Shown: positions 37,566-46,278, counted from the first letter of the stretch. The stretch is 64,000 bases of DNA from Streptococcaceae bacterium (GCA_902363395.1 CABIZZ010000001.1:806001-870000); one strand, 5' to 3'. Notes: a model not told the origin generated them from the sequence alone. Made by a program: numbers and translations.

Positions 37566-38087
37566 ATAGCAAAGCAAGACTTATTCATCAATGATGAAAT
37601 TCGTGTACGTGAAGTTCGCTTAATCGGTCTTGAGGGCGAACAATTGGGTATCAAACCACTTGGTGAAGCGCAAGCACTTGCGGACGACGCTAATGTGGAC
37701 TTGGTTCTCATTCAACCTCAAGCTAAACCTCCTGTTGCAAAAATTATGGACTACGGTAAGTTCAAATTTGAGTACCAGAAGAAACAAAAAGAACAACGCA
37801 AAAAACAAAGCGTTGTGACCGTGAAAGAAGTTCGTTTGAGCCCAGTGATTGACAAGGGTGATTTCGATACAAAACTTCGCAATGCTCGCAAGTTCCTTGA
37901 AAAAGGAAACAAAGTGAAGGTTTCCATTCGCTTTAAGGGTCGTATGATCACCCATAAAGAGATTGGGGCAAAAGTTTTAGCCGACTTCGCTGAAGCAACT
38001 CAAGATATTGCTATCATCGAACAACGTGCTAAAATGGATGGTCGTCAAATGTTCATGCAGTTGGCACCAGCAACTGACAAGAAGTAA
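37566..38087 (+). CDS. infC: Translation initiation factor IF-3
   Basis: IF-3 keeps 30S subunits free and proofreads start codons. The 173-aa protein has [17 protein letters not shown] at the start, the linker near residue 80 rich in K/Q, and the C-terminal [16 protein letters not shown] domain. I start at ATA (37566): the AAAGAGGTGA Shine-Dalgarno at 37551-37560 is spaced correctly for it. The in-frame GTG at 37557 lies inside that SD, and a further in-frame ATG at 37530 lies in the leader. A non-AUG start is typical of infC and lets IF-3 repress itself. Databases may list 37557 or 37530. Confidence 0.93.
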   Translation: MAKQDLFINDEIRVREVRLIGLEGEQLGIKPLGEAQALADDANVDLVLIQPQAKPPVAKIMDYGKFKFEYQKKQKEQRKKQSVVTVKEVRLSPVIDKGDFDTKLRNARKFLEKGNKVKVSIRFKGRMITHKEIGAKVLADFAEATQDIAIIEQRAKMDGRQMFMQLAPATDKK

Positions 38088-38120
38088 TCTGTCAGAAAGT
38101 TAAAAAAAGGAGAAAATATC

Positions 38121-38321
38121 ATGCCAAAACAAAAAACACACCGCGCATCAGCTAAACGTTTCAAACGTACAGGTTCTGGTGGACTTAAACGTTTCCGTGC
38201 TTACACTTCTCACCGTTTCCACGGAAAAACTAAGAAACAACGTCGTCATCTTCGTAAAGCATCTATGGTGCATTCAGGAGATTTCAAACGTATCAAAGCA
38301 ATGCTTACTCGCTTGAAATAA
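38121..38321 (+). CDS. rpmI: Ribosomal protein bL35
   Basis: A 66-aa very basic protein of the 50S subunit, beginning [14 protein letters not shown] with the L35 signature and full length. An AAAGGAG site precedes it. It is the middle gene of infC-rpmI-rplT. Confidence 0.97.
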   Translation: MPKQKTHRASAKRFKRTGSGGLKRFRAYTSHRFHGKTKKQRRHLRKASMVHSGDFKRIKAMLTRLK

Positions 38322-38370
38322 TCGCGTATTTGTAAGTAAAGAATTCTAGGAAATATTGGAGGAAATATAA

Positions 38371-38730
38371 ATGGCACGTGTTAAAGGTGGCGTTGTATCA
38401 CGCAAACGTCGTAAACGTATTCTTAAATTAGCTAAAGGTTACTATGGAGCTAAACACATCTTGTTCCGTACTGCAAAAGAACAAGTAATGAACTCTTACT
38501 ACTATGCATACCGTGACCGTCGTCAAAAGAAACGTGACTTCCGCAAATTGTGGATCACACGTATCAATGCGGCAGCTCGTATGAACGGTCTTTCATACTC
38601 ACAATTGATGCATGGTTTGAAATTGGCTGAGATCGAAGTTAACCGTAAAATGCTTGCTGACTTGGCTGTTAACGATGCAGCAGCTTTCACAGCTCTTGCA
38701 GACGCAGCTAAAGCAAGACTTGGTAAATAA
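38371..38730 (+). CDS. rplT: Ribosomal protein bL20
   Basis: The 119-aa 50S assembly protein has a basic N-terminal extension ([20 protein letters not shown]) and globular C-terminus ([16 protein letters not shown]). In other bacteria L20 represses its own operon by binding leader RNA, which fits the attenuator at 37408. AT-biased codon use is typical of highly expressed genes. Confidence 0.97.
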   Translation: MARVKGGVVSRKRRKRILKLAKGYYGAKHILFRTAKEQVMNSYYYAYRDRRQKKRDFRKLWITRINAAARMNGLSYSQLMHGLKLAEIEVNRKMLADLAVNDAAAFTALADAAKARLGK

Positions 38731-38735
38731 TTGAT

Positions 38736-38764
38736 AAAGAGATCCGCATGGATCTCTTTTTTTG
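38736..38764 (+). terminator. Intrinsic terminator after rplT
   Basis: AAAGAGATCC (38736-38745), loop GCAT, GGATCTCTTT (38750-38759) and a T-run. Confidence 0.93.
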
Positions 38765-38814
38765 GATGATGGAATCAGCTGTGACAGTGTCATCTTTTTT
38801 TCTTGCTGATTTCG

Positions 38815-38823
38815 TGCTATAAT
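38815..38823 (+). promoter_or_regulatory. Extended -10 promoter of the dCMP deaminase gene
   Basis: TGC-TATAAT (38815-38823). An ATG at 38822 overlaps it and so cannot be the start of the gene. Confidence 0.7.
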
Positions 38824-38860
38824 GAAAAAAATTAGAAGGTTTATGAAGGAGGATAAGACT

Positions 38861-39328
38861 GTGGGACACAAGCGATTAGCCTGGGATGAGTATTTTGCAG
38901 CACAGGCTTTATTAATATCAAATCGAGCAACCTGTAAGCGGGCAAAGGTAGGGGCTGTATTAGTCAAGGATCATAAGGTGGTTGCGACGGGCTACAATGG
39001 CTCTGTCTCTGGTACAGAACATTGCTTGGATCATGACTGTCTCATGGTGGAAGGGCACTGTGTCCGAACCCTCCATGCGGAAGTCAATGCCATTTTACAG
39101 GGAGCAGAACGGGGGATTCCCAGAGGTTTCACAGCCTATGTGACCCATTTCCCTTGCCTCAATTGTACCAAGCAGTTGCTTCAAGTTGGTTGCAAGCGGG
39201 TTGTTTATATCCATCAATACCGTATCGATGAATATGCTGAGTACCTCTACCGTGAAAAAGAAGTAGAACTGGTCCATCTCCCATTGGAAGTGGTCAAAGA
39301 AGCTATTGCAGAGGCTGATTTTATTTAA
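38861..39328 (+). CDS. comEB: Deoxycytidylate (dCMP) deaminase, ComEB-like
   Basis: The 155-aa zinc enzyme deaminates dCMP to dUMP, the dTMP precursor. HAE (H72, E74) and PCLNC (C99, C102) form the zinc site. A second Cys/His-rich insertion (EHCLDHDC) is typical of dCMP deaminases. I start at GTG 38861 because AGGAGG lies 8 nt before it; the in-frame ATG at 38822 is within the -10 box and 38843 is before the SD. The name ComEB reflects its place in the B. subtilis comE operon; no competence role is implied here. Confidence 0.93.
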   Translation: MGHKRLAWDEYFAAQALLISNRATCKRAKVGAVLVKDHKVVATGYNGSVSGTEHCLDHDCLMVEGHCVRTLHAEVNAILQGAERGIPRGFTAYVTHFPCLNCTKQLLQVGCKRVVYIHQYRIDEYAEYLYREKEVELVHLPLEVVKEAIAEADFI

Positions 39329-39419
39329 GAATGAATTACTGTCTCACTAGCTACAATTAAAAAGAAAGCTCGTTTTTGAGTTCACGCTTCACTGATTCGT
39401 CTAGAGGAAGGAGATTGTG

Positions 39420-40913
39420 ATGAACCGTAAAATTTGCTACCTGATTCTCTTCCTAGTCCAGGTTCTAGGGGCTCTTTTTCAAGTATCTATGTTCTTATCC
39501 GGAGAGCCTGGAAACGGTGAATCTCCCCCTATTATCTGGTTGTCAATTCTTCAGATTGTTTTATGGCTGGCTATTCAAGTCTTTCTCACAGTAAAGATTT
39601 GGAAAGATGAGAAGAAGGCGGAAGGTCTTCTTCCCTATGCTTTCTTCCTAGTCCTCAGCATCTTTTGGCCACAAGAGGTTCCCATTTCTTTGTTTGGTGC
39701 GGAGGTTGTGATGAGACTTTCTCAACTTCCAAGTTTAGCCATTGTCCTGATCATGATCAATAAGGTGGAGTGGCCTCGTCTTCGTTCTTTGGTTGGTCAG
39801 GAAGGGACTTGGTATCCAATCGTTCCGTTGGTTTCCTTGGGGATCAGTATCTTACAATTGGTAGATCGGATTCCTGTTGTATTACGCTTATGGGATATAT
39901 TGGATCATTCGAAATCTGACTTTTACTGGAGATTATTTGAAGGAGTGGACCAAGAAGTCCTGCTAGTCATCTTGTTGTCTAGTTTCCTCATCATTAAGAA
40001 TCAGAAGGTCCTATTTGTGCTCAATTGCCTTTATGGTTGTTACTATCTCCCTTCCGTCACGCTAGACTTACTCGTTTTAAAGACGACTTCACCCATTCCT
40101 TTTTACCATTCTGTCATTTCCCTTTATCTGGTATATAGACAGAAGGAAAGTTTGCAGAAGCTGTTTGGGACGCGGTCAAGTGCCTATACTGACAAAGATG
40201 GTGGTGCAAGTGGAGATGAAGAAGAGTCAGCTGAGAGGTTAGAAAGTCAATGGGGATCGGATGAAGTAATCTCCGGAAATAAGGAATCTTCGTCCTTATT
40301 ATCCGATTTGCTTTCTTACCCAAAACGATTTGGCTATCCTAATGTATTCGTCTTGATGAAAGAAAAATTAGTCATCGCTCCCCTTGTTATGTTATTTGGG
40401 AACCAATCGAGTGATAATGGCGAAGGAGTAGTAACAAAGGGGTTAGAGTATGGGCAAGAAAGGCCTACAGTGGAAGTGACTTTGGAGCAAGACGACAATA
40501 GCAATCAGTCATTTGAGACATCTAGAGAGCCCCTTAACAGGAACTTAAGCAAGGGAGAAAATGCATCGTCTCCTTATTCCTATCTCTTTGCTCTTCCAAA
40601 ATGGCTCGGTCTTACTTATTATGGCTTGGGCTTCGTCGGACTCATCTTGACCGGCCCTTTTGCCTTCATGATTTTTTATGCAACGAGTATCCATTTGATC
40701 CTATTCACCATCGGCTTTGTCTCAACCCAGTTCGCTTTGGCGATAGATTCTCGAATCTTTTGGGCATCAGCATGTATTTTCTACGGTCTATCAGCTGTTT
40801 ATGGCTTGCTGTGGCCGCTACAGGTCCTCTCTGTCTGTTTAGCCATCGATGTCCTATTAGGTACTTTCTTTTGGGTGAAACGACCAAAGGATACTAAGAA
40901 AAACAGTTTTTGA
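39420..40913 (+). CDS. Unknown membrane protein with a long acidic cytoplasm-type loop
   Basis: I do not recognise this 497-aa protein. Five to seven hydrophobic segments fill residues 1 to about 240. A hydrophilic, acidic, Ser/Gly-rich stretch runs from about 245 to 395 (for example DKDGGASGDEEESAERLES), interrupted by one hydrophobic patch (LVIAPLVMLFG). Three or four helices close the protein, with a basic end (KRPKDTKKNSF). AAGGAG precedes ATG 39420; a GTG at 39417 is an alternative. It stands alone between the dCMP deaminase gene and a convergent ABC operon, so context gives nothing. Confidence 0.75.
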   Translation: MNRKICYLILFLVQVLGALFQVSMFLSGEPGNGESPPIIWLSILQIVLWLAIQVFLTVKIWKDEKKAEGLLPYAFFLVLSIFWPQEVPISLFGAEVVMRLSQLPSLAIVLIMINKVEWPRLRSLVGQEGTWYPIVPLVSLGISILQLVDRIPVVLRLWDILDHSKSDFYWRLFEGVDQEVLLVILLSSFLIIKNQKVLFVLNCLYGCYYLPSVTLDLLVLKTTSPIPFYHSVISLYLVYRQKESLQKLFGTRSSAYTDKDGGASGDEEESAERLESQWGSDEVISGNKESSSLLSDLLSYPKRFGYPNVFVLMKEKLVIAPLVMLFGNQSSDNGEGVVTKGLEYGQERPTVEVTLEQDDNSNQSFETSREPLNRNLSKGENASSPYSYLFALPKWLGLTYYGLGFVGLILTGPFAFMIFYATSIHLILFTIGFVSTQFALAIDSRIFWASACIFYGLSAVYGLLWPLQVLSVCLAIDVLLGTFFWVKRPKDTKKNSF

Positions 40914-40920
40914 CAAGAAA

Positions 40921-40949
40921 AAAGGCTCTATCATTGCGATAGAGTCTTT
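40921..40949 (+). terminator. Bidirectional intrinsic terminator
   Basis: AAAGGCTCTATC (40921-40932) pairs with GATAGAGTCTTT (40938-40949), with one wobble. It lies between convergent genes and has A-run/T-run flanks for both directions. Confidence 0.85.
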
Positions 40950-40954
40950 ATTTG

Positions 40955-41812
40955 TTATTTCACTTCGCCACCTTCAACAACGAGGTCATCCGCTTTTGCA
41001 GCATCGCCGTAGGTTGGGTGAAGAGTTTTTTCATAAGCTTTGTGGAAGAAGTTTTCTTTTCCAAGCTTTTGAATGTCATCGTTAATGAAATCAAGGAGCT
41101 CTTTGTTTCCTTTTTGAACTGCTGGTGCGATTGTATCTGGATCACCAAGTGAAGTAATTCCAACTTCGTATCCTTTGTTTTCAAGGGCCCAAGCAAGGAC
41201 TTCTGTGTTGTCTGTTGAGAAGGCATCGCCACGTCCATCTAGGAGAGCTTGATAGGCATCGCTGTATTGGTCATATTTTTGAAGTTTTACTTCTGGATGG
41301 TTCTTTTCGAAGTAAGTTTCAGCAGTAGTTCCCTTGGTTACGATCAAGGTTTTTCCTTCCAATTGTTTCACATCTGTGATGACCTTATCTTTAGGAGATA
41401 CCACACCGAGTGAAACCTTCATGTAAGGAAGGGCAAAGTCTACTTGTTTTTTCCGCTCATCTGTTACTGTGAAGTTGGCTAAGGTGATATCCACTTTATT
41501 AGAGATCAGGTATTCCGCACGGTTAGCCGCATCCACTGATACATATTTCGGTTTGACACCAAGGTCTTTAGCTAATTGGTTTCCTAGTTCGATATCGTAA
41601 CCTTGGTATGATCCATCATTATCAACATAACCAAATGGTTTTTTGTCTCCAAAGACTGCGATACGAAGCTCGCCACTTTTCTTGATTTCTTCAATGGTAC
41701 GAGCTTTAGAGCCGGTAGAAGAAGATGATGACTTGCTGGAGCCACATGCAGTGATAAAGAGCAAAGCGAGAGCGAAGGTAAAAAGAACTAAAATTGGTTT
41801 AATGAATTTCAT
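40955..41812 (-). CDS. Polar amino-acid ABC importer, substrate-binding lipoprotein
   Basis: The 285-aa lipoprotein has a lipobox (FITAC, C23) and a family 3 solute-binding domain (GELRIAVFGDKKPFGYVD; YDIELGNQLAKDLG; ITLANFTVTDERKKQVDFALPY). The closest recalled relatives are pneumococcal AatB and CjaA-type aspartate/glutamate/cysteine binders, so an acidic amino acid or cyst(e)ine is likely; the ligand is not certain. It is the last gene of a minus-strand operon of four. Confidence 0.9.
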   Translation of the reverse strand: MKFIKPILVLFTFALALLFITACGSSKSSSSSTGSKARTIEEIKKSGELRIAVFGDKKPFGYVDNDGSYQGYDIELGNQLAKDLGVKPKYVSVDAANRAEYLISNKVDITLANFTVTDERKKQVDFALPYMKVSLGVVSPKDKVITDVKQLEGKTLIVTKGTTAETYFEKNHPEVKLQKYDQYSDAYQALLDGRGDAFSTDNTEVLAWALENKGYEVGITSLGDPDTIAPAVQKGNKELLDFINDDIQKLGKENFFHKAYEKTLHPTYGDAAKADDLVVEGGEVK

Positions 41813-41823
41813 AAAAATCTCCT

Positions 41824-42582
41824 TTATAGATATGAGCCAAATTGGCTAAAGTCAAATACATTTAAAAATTCTTGTGCTCGTTGGGTTTGTGGGTTGGTAA
41901 AGAAGGAGTGAGCACTTCCTTCTTCGGCAATTTTGCCCTGATCCAAGAAAATGATTCGATCGGCAATGGCTTGTGCGAACTGCAACTCGTGGGTCACTAG
42001 AATCATGGTCCGTCCTTCTTGGGCCAGGTCGTTGATGAGTTCTAGGACTTCCCGCACCATCTCTGGGTCTAGAGAGGCTGTCACCTCATCGAAGAGGATA
42101 ATTTCTGGATGCATGAGGAGGGAGCGGACGATGGCTACCCGTTGCTTCTGTCCACCAGACAACTGCCTTGCGTAGCTATGTTTCTTCTCCAAGAGACCGA
42201 CCCGTTCCAGTAACTCTTCTGCTTCCTTGATAACTTCCTCTTTAGCTCGTCCTTGAGCTTTTGTAGGACCAAGAATCAAGTTTTGGAGAACGTCTAAATG
42301 GGGGAAGAGTTCATAACTTTGGAAGACCATCCCAATCTTTTGGCGGACCAGGTGGAAGTCTTTTTGGTTTTTGGTAATGGATTGACCATCCAAGAGGATA
42401 TCGCCAGCTTGGATAGTTTCTAAGCCATTGATACAACGAAGGAGGGTACTCTTACCACAACCAGAAGGCCCCAAGATCACTACGACCTCCCCTTTTTGAA
42501 CCTTGAGGGAAAGCCCTTGGAGGATAGGAGTATCTCCAAAGGATTTTTTTAGGTCCTTGATTTCTAAAATGGTTTCAGACAT
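41824..42582 (-). CDS. Polar amino-acid ABC importer, ATP-binding protein
   Basis: The 252-aa ATPase of the GlnQ/ArtP type has Walker A GPSGCGKST near 38-46, signature LSGGQKQR near 142-149 and Walker B IILFDEVTASLD. The Walker B has V in place of the usual P (DEPTS), seen in some members. It powers uptake with the permeases at 42584 and 43221. Its coding end is 11 nt from the binding-protein start. Confidence 0.93.
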   Translation of the reverse strand: MSETILEIKDLKKSFGDTPILQGLSLKVQKGEVVVILGPSGCGKSTLLRCINGLETIQAGDILLDGQSITKNQKDFHLVRQKIGMVFQSYELFPHLDVLQNLILGPTKAQGRAKEEVIKEAEELLERVGLLEKKHSYARQLSGGQKQRVAIVRSLLMHPEIILFDEVTASLDPEMVREVLELINDLAQEGRTMILVTHELQFAQAIADRIIFLDQGKIAEEGSAHSFFTNPQTQRAQEFLNVFDFSQFGSYL

Positions 42583-42583
42583 A

Positions 42584-43261
42584 TTAATTCCTCCAGTGGT
42601 TTTCTAACTGTCCTGCTAATTTGGAAATAGGGAAGCAGACAATAAAGTACAAGACTAAAATGGTTCCATAAATCCAAAAAGAAGCGGTTGGGATGGTCAG
42701 GCGGTTGCTATCAATGATTTGTTGGCCGACCTTGGTAACTTCTACAACCCCGATGAGGACCACTAAGGAGGTTGTCTTTATCATACGGGTAATCAAGTTA
42801 ATAGCTTGTGGAAGCAAGCGTCTGAGAACCTGTGGGATGATGATGTAGCGATATAGTTGGACCTTGCTTAATCCTAAGGCTTGTCCACTTTCAAACTGGT
42901 GTTTTGGAAGAGAAGTGATAGCCCCTCGGACTAAATCTCCCATCTCAGCCGTTCCCCAAAGGGTAAAGACGATAATAGCTGAACTTTCACCAGAAATGTT
43001 GATGTTGAAATTGCGGGCCAAACCGAAGTATACAATAAAGAGCAAGACCAACTGGGGCATGATCCGAATGAATTCCAGATAAAAGCGAGTGAGCAGACGA
43101 ATGACTTTTGAATGAGAAGTCATCACGATTCCGAGTAAAGTTCCAAGGATCATGGATAGGAAGACAGAGATAATGGAAATCCCAATGGTCACGCCCAAGC
43201 CTTGGAGTATCCGAAGGAGATTATTTCCCTGAAAGAGTACTTGGATTCCCGAATCCTGCAT
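42584..43261 (-). CDS. Polar amino-acid ABC importer permease
   Basis: The 225-aa permease has five or six membrane segments and the HisM/GlnP coupling loop (ESGQALGLSKVQLYRYIIIPQ). ATG 43261 has an AAAGGAG site 9 nt upstream, inside the end of the preceding permease gene, which it overlaps by 41 nt. Confidence 0.92.
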   Translation of the reverse strand: MQDSGIQVLFQGNNLLRILQGLGVTIGISIISVFLSMILGTLLGIVMTSHSKVIRLLTRFYLEFIRIMPQLVLLFIVYFGLARNFNINISGESSAIIVFTLWGTAEMGDLVRGAITSLPKHQFESGQALGLSKVQLYRYIIIPQVLRRLLPQAINLITRMIKTTSLVVLIGVVEVTKVGQQIIDSNRLTIPTASFWIYGTILVLYFIVCFPISKLAGQLENHWRN

Positions 43262-43901
43262 GGCGTAATCTCCTTTCTATCCAACTAAAGAGAAGTGAAA
43301 TCGGTAGTAAGAGAAGCAGATAGGCAATGACCAACATGGTCAGGGCGATATCTGTCTCGTAATAGAGTCCGATCAAATCTTTTGCGACATACATGAGGTC
43401 AGCTAAAGCGACTACAGAGAATACAGAGGTCTCTTTAATCAGGAAAATAACATTGGCACTAAAGGAAGGCAGAGCCACTGCAGTCGCTTGCGGTAGGATC
43501 ACATAGCGAAAGACCTGTTTGGGTGTTAGACCAATGGAGAGACCGATTTCATGCTGGGTTTGGCTGACAGCTTCTAGACCGCTTCGGAAGGACTCAGCCA
43601 TATAGGAACCACCTAAAAAGATGAGACCAATGGTTGCACAGACTTCTGAAGAAAGGACGATTCCTATCCTTGGCAATCCAAAGTAGAGGAAGAAGAGCTG
43701 AATCAAGAGCGGCGTATTTCGAGAAAGTTCGATGTAACAGCCAGCTAGTTGACTTAAAATCGGTAGACGATAATGACGGATGATACTGACAATCAGTCCT
43801 AAAAGAAATGAACCTAAAATTCCCCACACAGCAATGTGTAAGGTCAAGAAAAAGGCCTGCTGGTAGAGTGGAAAATATTGTTCAACAATTGACCAATCCA
43901 A
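43221..43901 (-). CDS. Polar amino-acid ABC importer permease
   Basis: The 226-aa first gene of the operon has five or six helices and a coupling loop (HEIGLSIGLTPKQVFRYVILPQ) of the same family. Together with the 42584 permease it forms a heterodimer. A GAGAGGAGGAAAT site precedes the ATG. A TG-T-TACAAT box on the minus strand at about 43973-43981 is a likely promoter. Confidence 0.92.
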   Translation of the reverse strand: MDWSIVEQYFPLYQQAFFLTLHIAVWGILGSFLLGLIVSIIRHYRLPILSQLAGCYIELSRNTPLLIQLFFLYFGLPRIGIVLSSEVCATIGLIFLGGSYMAESFRSGLEAVSQTQHEIGLSIGLTPKQVFRYVILPQATAVALPSFSANVIFLIKETSVFSVVALADLMYVAKDLIGLYYETDIALTMLVIAYLLLLLPISLLFSWIERRLRHAGFGNPSTLSGK

Positions 43902-44021
43902 AAATGATTTCCTCCTCTCTAATAAGCAAGGAGAAAAGGAAACTACCTTACCGATTAGAAAATAATACAGTCATTGTAACACGAAAAAAATCATTTGAAT
44001 AATATGGATAATTTATCAACT

Positions 44022-44040
44022 TGATAGATAAAATCTATCA
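44022..44040. promoter_or_regulatory. Perfect inverted repeat between divergent genes, candidate operator
   Basis: TGATAGAT, AAA, ATCTATCA: 8-bp arms with a 3-nt centre. It lies upstream of both the amino-acid importer operon (minus) and the 44140 gene (plus), about 40 nt from either predicted -10. A regulator site is inference. Confidence 0.45.
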
Positions 44041-44076
44041 CCAATAATCGCATATGCAATGGCTCATCAAATGGGG

Positions 44077-44082
44077 TATAAT
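44077..44082 (+). promoter_or_regulatory. -10 box of the repeat-bearing membrane protein gene
   Basis: TATAAT at 44077-44082 with no clear -35. It places the transcript start near 44090, so the ATG at 44059 is excluded. Confidence 0.55.
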
Positions 44083-44139
44083 AGGAGTAGAAGACACCGT
44101 AAAACCAATCAATCAGATTATAAAAGAGGAGGGATAAAG

Positions 44140-44637
44140 ATGACAGATCAAGATCCAAAGTTTGAATCAAATCAAGAGCATCAAGGTGTGCCTGAAGCGG
44201 CTGTTCAGCAACCCATGGCGGGGGAAGGTCCGGATAATTCTGTACAAACATCCATGATGGGGCAAGGTCTAGAAAATCCAGCTCAGTGGCCAATGATGGA
44301 GCAAGGTTCAGATAACCCTGTTCCTAATACGGGACTTTTAACTTTTGCATTTTTCTTAAACATCGGCTATCTTGGACTGTTTATAGGTAGTGCTCTGATA
44401 GCGGGAGGATGGGCAATTGCCTTCCTATTCTTTTTGGGATATCATCTGATTTCTTATATTATTGCAACAGTCCTGCTTGGCATTGGAAGGACATTCGCCA
44501 GTAAGGAGATTCTATTTGTTTCTGTAGCTTTCTTTTTCATCTCCATGTTTTTGGCTGGTGATCCGGATTGGTTTCTATTTCGAATACCATCTATTATTTC
44601 CACTATCCTTGTCTTAATAGGGACCTTGCTACTGTAG
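44140..44637 (+). CDS. Small membrane protein with imperfect N-terminal repeats
   Basis: I do not recognise this 165-aa protein. A hydrophilic N-terminus carries three imperfect repeats of about 13-14 residues (PMAGEGPDNSVQTS, MMGQGLENPAQWP, MMEQGSDNPVPNT). Three or four hydrophobic helices then run to the C-terminus (from LLTFAFFLNIGYLG). ATG 44140 follows GAGGAGGG; an in-frame ATG at 44059 is before the -10 box and is rejected. It is monocistronic. The Met/Gln/Pro/Asn repeats could be a flexible intracellular tail. Confidence 0.7.
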   Translation: MTDQDPKFESNQEHQGVPEAAVQQPMAGEGPDNSVQTSMMGQGLENPAQWPMMEQGSDNPVPNTGLLTFAFFLNIGYLGLFIGSALIAGGWAIAFLFFLGYHLISYIIATVLLGIGRTFASKEILFVSVAFFFISMFLAGDPDWFLFRIPSIISTILVLIGTLLL

Positions 44638-44665
44638 GGATTAGAGTTGGATAGAGGTTAAGTTC

Positions 44666-44697
44666 AAAAGATATAGTTTCAAGCTATATCTTTTTCT
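44666..44697 (+). terminator. Intrinsic terminator before metK
   Basis: AAAAGATATAG (44666-44676) pairs with CTATATCTTTT (44684-44694), followed by T. Confidence 0.85.
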
Positions 44698-44730
44698 TTT
44701 TATAAAAAAAGGAAAACTGGTGGAAAATCG

Positions 44731-44739
44731 TGATATAAT
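44731..44739 (+). promoter_or_regulatory. Extended -10 promoter of metK
   Basis: TGA-TATAAT (44731-44739), immediately before the riboswitch. Confidence 0.7.
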
Positions 44740-44751
44740 AGTTAAGTTATA

Positions 44752-44830
44752 TGGTCCCGATAAGGTGGTAGAAGCATCTACCAGTTCTTTGTAACTCTAT
44801 AACGATTATTTTTTAAGGGGGGACATTTTT
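44752..44830 (+). promoter_or_regulatory. SMK box (SAM-III) riboswitch
   Basis: The sequence follows the SMK-box plan known from Lactobacillales metK leaders. GTCCC (44754-44758) opens the element, then GATAAGG, an inner stem GGTAGA/TCTACC (within 44767-44782), the TTTGTAAC strand, and GGGGGGAC (44817-44824). The last segment contains the Shine-Dalgarno and pairs with GTCCC. SAM binding would hide the SD and stop MetK translation. Confidence 0.9.
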
Positions 44831-46021
44831 ATGTCAGAACGTAAATTATTCACGTCTGAATCAGTATCTGAGGGGCATCCAGATAAGATTGCAGACCAAA
44901 TTTCAGATGCTATTTTGGATGCTATTTTAGAGCAAGATCCAGAAGCACACGTGGCTGCGGAAACAGCAGTTTATACTGGTTCCGTGCATGTTTTCGGTGA
45001 GATTTCAACGACCTCTTATGTCGATATTAACCGTGTGGTTCGTGATACCATTGCAGAGATTGGTTATACCAATACTGAGTATGGTTTTTCTGCTGAGACG
45101 GTGGGAGTTCACCCATCATTGGTGGAACAATCTCCTGATATCGCTCAAGGGGTTAATGAAGCCTTGGAAGTTCGTGGAAACGCAGACCAAGATCCACTTG
45201 ATTTGATTGGAGCTGGAGACCAAGGTCTCATGTTTGGTTTTGCGGTGGATGAAACTGAAGAACTCATGCCATTGCCAATCTCACTCAGCCACAAATTGGT
45301 TCGTCGTTTGGCAGAACTTCGTAAGTCTGGTGAGATTAGCTATCTTCGTCCAGATGCGAAGTCACAAGTCACTGTTGAGTATGATGAAAATGACCAGCCA
45401 GTGCGCGTGGATACGGTGGTTATTTCAACTCAACACGATCCAGAAGTGAGCAATGAACAAATCCATGAGGATGTAATCAACAAGGTCATCAAGGAAGTGA
45501 TTTCAGCTTCTTACCTGGATGATGAGACTAAATTCTTTATCAATCCAACAGGTCGATTCGTTATCGGAGGACCTCAAGGAGACTCAGGTTTGACGGGTCG
45601 GAAGATTATCGTAGATACCTATGGTGGTTACTCACGTCACGGTGGTGGTGCCTTCTCTGGTAAGGACGCAACTAAGGTGGACCGTTCAGCTTCTTATGCA
45701 GCTCGCTATATCGCTAAAAACATTGTTGCTGCAGGTCTTGCTAAGAAAGCAGAAGTGCAATTGGCTTACGCAATTGGTGTAGCTCAACCTGTCTCTGTTC
45801 GGATTGATACCTTCGGTACGGGAACAGTCGCTGAAAGCAAGCTTGAAAAAGCGGCACGTGAGATTTTTGACCTTCGCCCAGCAGGAATCATCCAAATGTT
45901 GGATCTCAAACGTCCAATCTATCGTCAAACAGCAGCTTATGGACATATGGGACGTACTGATATCGATCTACCATGGGAACGTTTGGACAAGGTAGAAGCC
46001 TTGAAAGAAGCAGTTAACTAA
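44831..46021 (+). CDS. metK: S-adenosylmethionine synthetase
   Basis: The 396-aa enzyme makes SAM from methionine and [16 protein letters not shown] near 15-27, [12 protein letters not shown] near 127-138 and [15 protein letters not shown] near 271-285 are intact. Its product feeds the regulator in its own leader. Transcription ends in the hairpin repeat at 46034. Confidence 0.97.
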   Translation: MSERKLFTSESVSEGHPDKIADQISDAILDAILEQDPEAHVAAETAVYTGSVHVFGEISTTSYVDINRVVRDTIAEIGYTNTEYGFSAETVGVHPSLVEQSPDIAQGVNEALEVRGNADQDPLDLIGAGDQGLMFGFAVDETEELMPLPISLSHKLVRRLAELRKSGEISYLRPDAKSQVTVEYDENDQPVRVDTVVISTQHDPEVSNEQIHEDVINKVIKEVISASYLDDETKFFINPTGRFVIGGPQGDSGLTGRKIIVDTYGGYSRHGGGAFSGKDATKVDRSASYAARYIAKNIVAAGLAKKAEVQLAYAIGVAQPVSVRIDTFGTGTVAESKLEKAAREIFDLRPAGIIQMLDLKRPIYRQTAAYGHMGRTDIDLPWERLDKVEALKEAVN

Positions 46022-46033
46022 GGAAATAGAAAG

Positions 46034-46208
46034 GAGGCTGGGACAAAAGTCCTAGCCTCTCAATTATCTTTGGATTGTCGAGCAAGACGCAGTGGTTGAG
46101 TGGGCTCTACTACGCTGATTTCATCAGCTTTTACAGCCCTACTCAACTGTGCGGAGGTGGGACGACGAAATCGAATTCTAACGAATTACCGATTTCTGTC
46201 CCACTCTC
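46034..46208 (-). repeat. Three-hairpin intergenic repeat, copy 1 (175 bp, inverted relative to copies 2 and 3)
   Basis: On the plus strand it begins GAGGCTGGGAC-AAAA-GTCCTAGCCTC, continues with a middle palindrome around CTGATTTCATCAG, and ends with a long hairpin: GTGGGACGACGAAATCG pairs with CGATTTCTGTCCCAC apart from a one-base offset. CTCTCTTTTT follows, so it ends metK transcription. Copies 2 (56970) and 3 (62543) carry the same sequence in the other orientation. Confidence 0.9.
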
Positions 46209-46225
46209 TTTTTATAAAATAAATC

Positions 46226-46235
46226 TACAAATGTA
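46226..46235. promoter_or_regulatory. cop box 1 (CopY operator)
   Basis: TACAAATGTA matches the KACANNTGTA consensus of CopY operators; it lies just upstream of the -35. Confidence 0.88.
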
Positions 46236-46245
46236 AACAAAACTA

Positions 46246-46273
46246 TTGACAAGAAAAATGGAAGGTGTATAAT
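46246..46273 (+). promoter_or_regulatory. copYAZ promoter
   Basis: TTGACA (46246-46251), 16-nt spacer, TATAAT (46268-46273), flanked by the two cop boxes. Confidence 0.88.
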
Positions 46274-46278
46274 AAAAC

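Noticed and set aside
38822..38860. ATG starts at 38822 and 38843 for the dCMP deaminase
   Set aside because: The first lies in the -10 box and the second precedes the SD; GTG 38861 is spaced correctly.
43991..44293. A 100-codon minus-strand frame opposite the 44140 gene
   Set aside because: It covers promoter elements of both neighbours and mirrors the repeat region of the plus-strand gene; no SD.
46034..46208. Calling the three-copy repeat a BOX element
   Set aside because: The sequence does not resemble the boxA/boxB/boxC modules as I remember them; left as an unnamed family.
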